A stretch of DNA of 11,625 nucleotides from CAYUJH01 sp964394585 (lineage in GTDB: Bacteria; Bacteroidota; Bacteroidia; Cytophagales; Flammeovirgaceae). This document shows positions 6,570-11,625 of the stretch, piece by piece; position 1 is the first letter of the stretch; every line of letters starts with the position of its first letter. The notes below the pieces were generated by a model. That model did no database searches and was not told where the DNA came from. It saw only the letters and a list, made by a program, of their open reading frames with translations. The translations under genes and the position numbers were made by a program. The stretch is taken from assembly GCA_964394585.1 (NCBI GenBank), contig CAYMYI010000121.1, forward strand, positions 1-11,625, given 5' to 3'.

Positions 6570-8042
6570 ATGAAAAAGATCTTTAATTTAATCTTGATGG
6601 CGCTGTTTCTTTCAAGCAGCTTTTTCCTAACGTCTTGCGACGATGACGACGAGGCAACTCCAGATGCCCCAATCATTACGGCTCCTAGCTCAGTAGCTTC
6701 AGTAGCTGCTGGTGGTTCAACTGACATTAACTTCACTGTTTCTGTTCCTGCTGGTTTTAGCCGCTCTTCTGTAACTGCTGTAAATGGTTCTGCTACAATT
6801 AGCAGCGATTTAACTGCAGGTGCTACTTCGGGTACAGTTACTGTAAGCTTCACTGCAGGTACTACTGCCGGTGCTGCTACTGTAACGTTAAGCGTAACTG
6901 ACACTGAAAACAGAACAGTAACTCAAACTGCTGCAGTTAGTGTTGCAGCTGAAGAAACTGTTATTCGAATCACTGCTAACATTACTTCTGACCAAACTTG
7001 GGAGACTGGCAAAACGTACATTCTTGACAAAAGAATTGCTGTTGAAGCTGGCGTTAAGCTTACTATCCAAGAAGGAGTAGTAGTAAAAGGTGAGTTTGGA
7101 TCAGGGGCTAATGCTTCTGCACTTGTTATTGCTCGTGGCGCAAAACTCGATGCGCTAGGAACAGCAGCTTCTCCAATTATTTTCACTTCTATTGCCGACG
7201 AAATTCAGCCCGGACAAATTGAATCTCCTAACTTAAGCCCAACTGAAAACGGTTTATGGGGTGGTTTACTTATTTTGGGTAATGCTCCTATTTCTGCCGA
7301 TGCAGAAGCAGTTCAAATAGAAGGAATTCCTGCTAATGATACAAACGGCTTATTTGGTGGAACCAATCCGAGTGAAAGTTCAGGTACAATTCGTTACATC
7401 TCTATCCGTCACGGTGGTGCTAACATTGGAGAAGGTAACGAAATTAATGGTTTAACATTAGGTGGTGTAGGTACAGGTACAACTATTGAGTATGTAGAAG
7501 TTATTGCTAACCAAGACGACGGCATTGAGTGGTTTGGTGGAGGCGTAAGCGTTAAGCACGCTGTTGTTTGGAATACTGGGGACGATGCTATTGATACTGA
7601 CCAATCTTGGACTGGTACGCTCGACAACTTTGTAGTAATTTCACCTGGTGATGAGTGTTTTGAGCTTGATGGTCCTGAAGGTGCTTTGTTAGCCAACAAT
7701 ACACATACTATTCAGAACGGTTCTGTTAGAGCAACAGCGAATGGCAGAGTAGCGCAAGGATTAGTTGATTTAGATGCCAATACTTATGTTGACATGAAAA
7801 ATGTGTACTTCTTTGACCTTACCGATGGGCAAGATTTTGATTTGCTTCCTCAGGGAATTGCCACAGTTTCTAACTTACAAGCGACAATTCCTGCGGCATT
7901 AACTATTGCCGATTTCTTTAAAGACGGCTCTGATGCAGCAGTAACTTCAGTAGCTAGAGGTGCCAACACCGTAGGTGCCGATTTGAGTCAGTTTAATGGA
8001 TGGTCTTGGACGGCTGTTTCTGGTGCGCTATCTGAATTTTAA
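6570..8042 (+). CDS. Surface-exposed beta-helix lipoprotein paired with a TonB receptor
   Basis: This 490-residue lipoprotein has a signal peptide with lipobox LTSC, so Cys23 is the predicted lipid-anchored residue. DDDDE follows Cys23 directly, which fits the acidic lipoprotein export signal that sends Bacteroidota lipoproteins to the cell surface. Residues about 33-128 are a Thr/Ser/Ala/Val-rich beta region, probably one Ig-like domain or spacer. From about 130 to the end runs a region with right-handed parallel beta-helix character: repeated Gly/Asn turns and short strands (IAVEAGVKLTIQEG, then acidic turns NQDDGIEWFGG and NTGDDAIDTDQSW). The family is recurrent in Bacteroidota next to this receptor type; its ligand is unknown to me. 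No catalytic motif is evident, and the acidic loops could bind Ca2+ (inference). No type IX secretion C-terminal domain is seen. Codons are biased to GCT, GGT, ACT and GTA, hinting at high expression. It precedes the receptor gene by 93 bp with a terminator between them. Confidence 0.88.
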   Translation: MKKIFNLILMALFLSSSFFLTSCDDDDEATPDAPIITAPSSVASVAAGGSTDINFTVSVPAGFSRSSVTAVNGSATISSDLTAGATSGTVTVSFTAGTTAGAATVTLSVTDTENRTVTQTAAVSVAAEETVIRITANITSDQTWETGKTYILDKRIAVEAGVKLTIQEGVVVKGEFGSGANASALVIARGAKLDALGTAASPIIFTSIADEIQPGQIESPNLSPTENGLWGGLLILGNAPISADAEAVQIEGIPANDTNGLFGGTNPSESSGTIRYISIRHGGANIGEGNEINGLTLGGVGTGTTIEYVEVIANQDDGIEWFGGGVSVKHAVVWNTGDDAIDTDQSWTGTLDNFVVISPGDECFELDGPEGALLANNTHTIQNGSVRATANGRVAQGLVDLDANTYVDMKNVYFFDLTDGQDFDLLPQGIATVSNLQATIPAALTIADFFKDGSDAAVTSVARGANTVGADLSQFNGWSWTAVSGALSEF

Positions 8043-8073
8043 TCATCTGTTAATACACCTTTTGTGATATTTG

Positions 8074-8101
8074 CTCGCAAGCCTGAAAAATGACTTGCGA
8101 G
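8074..8101 (+). terminator. Intrinsic terminator between lipoprotein and receptor genes
   Basis: The stem is CTCGCAAG (8074-8081) with CTTGCGAG (8094-8101), a perfect 8 bp around a 12-nt loop, followed by seven T residues (8102-8108). It lies 31 bp past the lipoprotein stop and 27 bp after the T-run comes the receptor ATG. If it is leaky, it would lower receptor mRNA relative to lipoprotein mRNA. I see no clear promoter in the remaining 27 bp. Confidence 0.8.
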
Positions 8102-8135
8102 TTTTTTTATTTATTCTACGTATAAAGTAATTAAA

Positions 8136-11054
8136 ATGAAAAAAAGTATATTATTCTTAGCCCTTTGGCTAACACTTGGGTGTACTTACGGGATTGCACA
8201 AGGCATTATTCGAGGTACTGTTATTGAAGACGCGACGGGAGAACCTATGTTTGGGGTTACTGTTGTAATCCAAGGTACTACTACAGGAGCTTCAACTGAC
8301 TTTGACGGTAAGTTTGAAATTAAAGCGCAACCGGGTACTTATAACCTGCAAGTATCATTTATTTCCTACAAAACCCTCATCATCGAAAATGTAGAAGTAA
8401 AAGGAGAAGGAAAAGTTACTTTAATTGATAACATCCGAATGGCAGAAGACTCCGAAATGCTTGAAGAAGTAGTAGTAACCGCCGAAGTGCTACAAACTAC
8501 CGAAGAGGCGTTGCTCACCGTTAAAAGGAAATCGGTTAATTTGTTCGACGGTATTTCCTCTGCTAGTTTCAGAAGAATTGGCGATTCCAATGCCGCCTCT
8601 GCTGTAAAGCGTGTACCGGGCGTTTCCATTGAGGGCGGAAAGTACGTATATGTACGAGGCTTGGGCGACCGCTACACAAAATCTATCCTTAATGGCGTGG
8701 ATATCCCCGGACTAGACCCCGACAGAAACACCTTGCAAATGGATATCTTCCCTACCAACGTAATTGATAATATCATTGTAATAAAAGCCTTTACTGCCGA
8801 CTTACCTGCCGATTTTACTGGAGGTATTGTTGACATCGCCACAAAAGATTTCCCCGATGAGAAAACACTAAAAATTTCTGGAGGAGTAGGCTACAACCCC
8901 GATATGCACTTTAACAGCGATTACCTTACTTACGAAGGCGGAAATACCGATTGGCTCGGCTTCGATGACGGCTCGCGCGATATACCAACTAACCGCTCTA
9001 CCGATATTCCTTTCCGTGGGCAAGCAATTGGTAACCCACAGGCTGCACAAGAGTTTAGCCGTATCATTAACGAGTTTAACCCTACCCTTTCGGCTATTAA
9101 AGAAAATAGCTTTATGGATTACAGCCTTGGGCTATCTTTGGGAAACCAAGTAACCAAAAATGAAGTTACCTTAGGCTATAACATTGCGCTATCGTACAAA
9201 AACGAAACAGAATTTTACCAAGATGCAGAGTATAACCGTTGGGGAAAAGGCAACGAAGCTACCGATTTAACACTCGATGCACGCGAACTGCAAAAAGGTA
9301 CTTTTGGAAGTAACAATGTGCTATTAGGAGGTTTAGCGGGCTTCGCACTCAAAACCAAGCAGTCAAAATTCAAGTTAAATCTTCTCCACCTGCAAAACGG
9401 AGAAAATAAAGCGGGTATTTTTACTTTCGCTAACGACGACCAAGGGGCCGACTTTGAAGCGATTCAACATAACTTAGAATTTAGCGAGCGAGGAATCACC
9501 AATATCCTATTAAACGGAGAGCATTATAACAGCGATGCCACTTGGAAAATTGAATGGAAAGTAGCTCCTACCCGCTCGGTAATTAACGACCCCGACATCC
9601 GCTTTACACGATACAGAACCGATGTAATTAACGTAGATTTCACCATGGGAACCGAATCGGGTTTGCCCGAGCGCATTTGGCGTTACTTGGAAGAAGATAA
9701 CTTAGTAGGTCGCTTAGATGTTACTCGCGAATATAAATTTAAAGAGCGCACGGCAAAACTGAAGTTTGGTTCGTACTACACCTACAAACAACGAAACTAC
9801 GAAATCCAAAACTTTCAGATTTTCCCCGGTAGCACCACACTTACAGGTAACCCCAATGAGTTATTCTTTCCAGAAAATCTATGGACCAGCGAAAAAAGAG
9901 ATGGTGTTTATTATGACCCTCAGTTTGTATCGCCTGTATCAAGTAGCAATCCCGATGCACAGTTTAGTACGGCATCGAACCCTAATAAATACGATGCAGA
10001 CATTCAAAATATAGCGTTGTATGTAAGTAATGAGTTGAGCCTTTCCGAAAAATTTAAAACTATTTTAGGCGTAAGAGCAGAGCAATATCGCCAACGGTAC
10101 AGCGGCTTAAACCAAGACCGTTTGTTGTTTGACAACGTAGAGGTAATCGACGAACTTGACTTCTTCCCTTCGGTTAACCTAATTTACTCTGCCAATGAAA
10201 AACAGAATTTGCGTTTCTCTTTTTCTCGCACTATTGCACGCCCTTCGTTTAAAGAGGCTTCTTTTGCTACTATAGCCGACCCTATTACCGGACGTACATT
10301 CATCGGTGGGCTTTTCATTGATATAGATGTTGCTACGGGCGAGGAAATTTGGGACGGTAATCTTACTCCTACTACCATTAATAACCTTGATGTGCGTTGG
10401 GAGTTATTCCAAAAACGTGGACAGACTTTCGCCGTGAGTGCTTTCTATAAAAGTTTTGAAGACCCTATTGAAATTGTTCAGTATGTTCAGGCTTCTAATA
10501 ATTTCCAACCTCGAAATGTGGGCGACGGGCAAGTAATTGGTGTGGAACTAGAGTTCCGCCAAAGTTTGGAGGCACTTTCTCCGGCACTGAGCGATTTCTT
10601 CGTGAATGGTAATGTAACCGTTACCGAGTCGCAAATTGAAATGAGCCAAACTGAGTTTTTATCGCGCCAACGCAACGCACGCGTGGGCGAACAAACCGAC
10701 GATACCCGGAACATGGCAGGGCAAGCGCCTTACATTATCAATGCAGGGTTGTCGTATGCAAACGATAACGGTTGGGAAGCAGGTGTTTACTACAATGTAC
10801 AGGGCAGAACGCTAATTTATGTGGGTATTGCCGACCGCCCCGATGTATTTTCTGTTCCTTTCCACAACATAAACTTAAGCATTAACAAATCGTTCGGAAC
10901 CGACCAACGCCTCAGTACAAGCTTTAAGGTAGATAACCTTTTGGGCGATGTGAGAGAGCAAGTTTTTGAATCGTTTGGAACAAACGACGAATTCTTTACA
11001 CGCCTTGCACCGGGGACTACGTTCAGCTTTAGCATTGGATACCAAATTTGGTAA
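8136..11054 (+). CDS. TonB-dependent outer-membrane receptor, partner of the beta-helix lipoprotein
   Basis: This 972-residue receptor has a signal peptide of about 22 residues (cleavage near GIAQ). A carboxypeptidase-regulatory-like domain follows at about 24-105 (IIRGTVIEDATGEPMFGVTV). A TonB-box-like segment, LEEVVVTA, is at 109-116. The plug is at about 130-240 and includes VKRVPGVSIEGGKYVYVRGL, a GLDPDRNTLQMDIFPTN block and an ADFTGGIVDI block. The rest is the barrel, which ends in aromatic Trp after a FSFSIGYQIW strand, as outer-membrane barrels usually do. It should move a ligand across the outer membrane using TonB energy. The adjacent surface lipoprotein probably captures or gates the ligand, by analogy with SusD, although it is unrelated in fold. 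The substrate is not indicated by anything in the window. It is not a classical SusC: it has no SusD neighbour. The ATG at 8136 has an A-rich upstream region. Only a leaky terminator or a hidden promoter can explain its transcription. Confidence 0.93.
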   Translation: MKKSILFLALWLTLGCTYGIAQGIIRGTVIEDATGEPMFGVTVVIQGTTTGASTDFDGKFEIKAQPGTYNLQVSFISYKTLIIENVEVKGEGKVTLIDNIRMAEDSEMLEEVVVTAEVLQTTEEALLTVKRKSVNLFDGISSASFRRIGDSNAASAVKRVPGVSIEGGKYVYVRGLGDRYTKSILNGVDIPGLDPDRNTLQMDIFPTNVIDNIIVIKAFTADLPADFTGGIVDIATKDFPDEKTLKISGGVGYNPDMHFNSDYLTYEGGNTDWLGFDDGSRDIPTNRSTDIPFRGQAIGNPQAAQEFSRIINEFNPTLSAIKENSFMDYSLGLSLGNQVTKNEVTLGYNIALSYKNETEFYQDAEYNRWGKGNEATDLTLDARELQKGTFGSNNVLLGGLAGFALKTKQSKFKLNLLHLQNGENKAGIFTFANDDQGADFEAIQHNLEFSERGITNILLNGEHYNSDATWKIEWKVAPTRSVINDPDIRFTRYRTDVINVDFTMGTESGLPERIWRYLEEDNLVGRLDVTREYKFKERTAKLKFGSYYTYKQRNYEIQNFQIFPGSTTLTGNPNELFFPENLWTSEKRDGVYYDPQFVSPVSSSNPDAQFSTASNPNKYDADIQNIALYVSNELSLSEKFKTILGVRAEQYRQRYSGLNQDRLLFDNVEVIDELDFFPSVNLIYSANEKQNLRFSFSRTIARPSFKEASFATIADPITGRTFIGGLFIDIDVATGEEIWDGNLTPTTINNLDVRWELFQKRGQTFAVSAFYKSFEDPIEIVQYVQASNNFQPRNVGDGQVIGVELEFRQSLEALSPALSDFFVNGNVTVTESQIEMSQTEFLSRQRNARVGEQTDDTRNMAGQAPYIINAGLSYANDNGWEAGVYYNVQGRTLIYVGIADRPDVFSVPFHNINLSINKSFGTDQRLSTSFKVDNLLGDVREQVFESFGTNDEFFTRLAPGTTFSFSIGYQIW

Positions 11055-11075
11055 TGCATTTCTTTAGTTTTTGCT

Positions 11076-11109
11076 AAAAAAAGCCCTTGATGTAGCAAGG
11101 GCTTTTTTT
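11076..11109. terminator. Bidirectional terminator between convergent genes
   Basis: A 14-bp perfect stem (11076-11089 with 11096-11109) encloses the 6-nt loop ATGTAG. The outer part is a seven-A tract on the left and a seven-T tract on the right. It therefore ends the receptor transcript on the plus strand (22 bp past the stop) and the cyanophycinase transcript on the minus strand (16 bp past the stop). Confidence 0.9.
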
Positions 11110-11124
11110 GTTGGCCGGCAATAT

Positions 11125-11625
11125 TTATTTGAGCAGAAAGGTATCTCCTTCTACATATAAATGTATCCGTAAATTTGTTGCCCAAAGCTTTCCTTTTGCT
11201 TGCCCACGTTTCGCTTTTTTAGCGTCAAATACAATTACTTGCGACTCCCCCACAACACGCGCCTCGCCTTTACTCACTACAATAGCAGTCGACTCGTCGA
11301 TACCAATTCCTAGTTGGTTGGGGTACTCAATAGCTGCACTTATCAAACGGTTATGTCTACTTCTTTTAATGAAATGCTGATCGATAATTGCCGTTTGTAT
11401 CAAGCCTAGCCCTTCGCCAATCTCGATGTTTTCCGCTTCAATATACCGAAACGTTGCCTCATATTCTGGGTATTTTCGTTCATCGCCGGTAATCATCATT
11501 TCACTCATTACTGCGGCACCAGCACTTGTACCGGCAATAGTATTTCCTGCTTCAAAGCATTGTAAGATAGCCGTTTCGATGTCAGTATCTTTTACAATAT
11601 CCATAAATTTATTTTGGTCGCCCCC
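11125..11625 (-). CDS. cphB: Cyanophycinase (peptidase S51), 5' end cut by window edge
   Basis: The minus-strand frame is open to the window edge. The first visible residues, GGDQNKF, match the conserved GGDQ block of cyanophycinases, so the Met at 11604 is internal and the gene starts outside. About 166 residues are visible, roughly the C-terminal 60 percent of a 270-290 residue enzyme. Counting from the window edge, the nucleophile is S34 in GTSAGA, the His is H84 in DQHFIKRSRHNRL, and the acid is E111 in GIDESTA. The 27-residue His-to-Glu spacing equals that of the characterised CphB triad. The enzyme hydrolyses cyanophycin (multi-L-arginyl-poly-L-aspartate) to beta-Asp-Arg dipeptides. Some Bacteroidota homologues may act on other peptides, so the substrate is inferred. 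No export signal can be judged because the N-terminus is missing. A cyanophycin synthetase gene, if present, would lie beyond the right edge. Confidence 0.88.
   Translation of the reverse strand, partial: GGDQNKFMDIVKDTDIETAILQCFEAGNTIAGTSAGAAVMSEMMITGDERKYPEYEATFRYIEAENIEIGEGLGLIQTAIIDQHFIKRSRHNRLISAAIEYPNQLGIGIDESTAIVVSKGEARVVGESQVIVFDAKKAKRGQAKGKLWATNLRIHLYVEGDTFLLK

Noticed and set aside
6566..6904. Minus-strand 112-residue frame antisense to the lipoprotein start
   Set aside because: It mirrors the repetitive GCT/ACT-rich coding of the lipoprotein on the other strand and has no start context of its own.
8136..8200. LTLGC in the receptor's signal sequence as a lipobox
   Set aside because: The residues before Cys (T-L-G) do not fit the lipobox order, and a normal signal-peptidase site follows near GIAQ.

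Overview
The window reads as an ordinary chromosomal stretch from a member of the Bacteroidota, with moderate-to-low GC. The evidence for the phylum is two TonB-dependent receptors that each carry an N-terminal carboxypeptidase-regulatory-like domain, a lipoprotein with an acidic surface-export tag right after its lipid-anchored Cys, A-rich start regions without Shine-Dalgarno sequences, and a TPP riboswitch in front of an outer-membrane receptor. A Cytophagales-type host is plausible but is inference. I see no mobile element, CRISPR array, tRNA or rRNA.

Layout. (1) 1-570, plus strand: the 3' part of an unrecognised gene cut by the window edge. (2) 634-1239, minus: an RluE-type 23S rRNA pseudouridine synthase. 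(3) 1306-3759, minus: a TonB-dependent receptor preceded by a clear TPP riboswitch (3892-3969), so it is predicted to import thiamine or a thiamine derivative. A strong terminator (1257-1285) sits between it and rluE. (4) 4183-6318, plus: a Prc/Tsp-type C-terminal processing protease (S41A) with its own terminator. (5) 6570-8042 and 8136-11054, plus: a probably surface-exposed beta-helix lipoprotein followed by a large TonB-dependent receptor, with an intrinsic terminator between them. (6) 11125-11625, minus: a cyanophycinase (S51 family) running off the window, which shares a bidirectional terminator with the receptor.

How the genes work together. Two separate outer-membrane uptake functions are visible. 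One is a stand-alone vitamin B1 receptor repressed by intracellular TPP. The other is a lipoprotein-plus-receptor pair of unknown substrate, in the order lipoprotein then receptor (the opposite of SusC-SusD), with a terminator that probably sets the ratio between the two proteins. The protease, the pseudouridine synthase and the cyanophycinase look like independent neighbours. The least described part of the window is the 6570-11054 pair.
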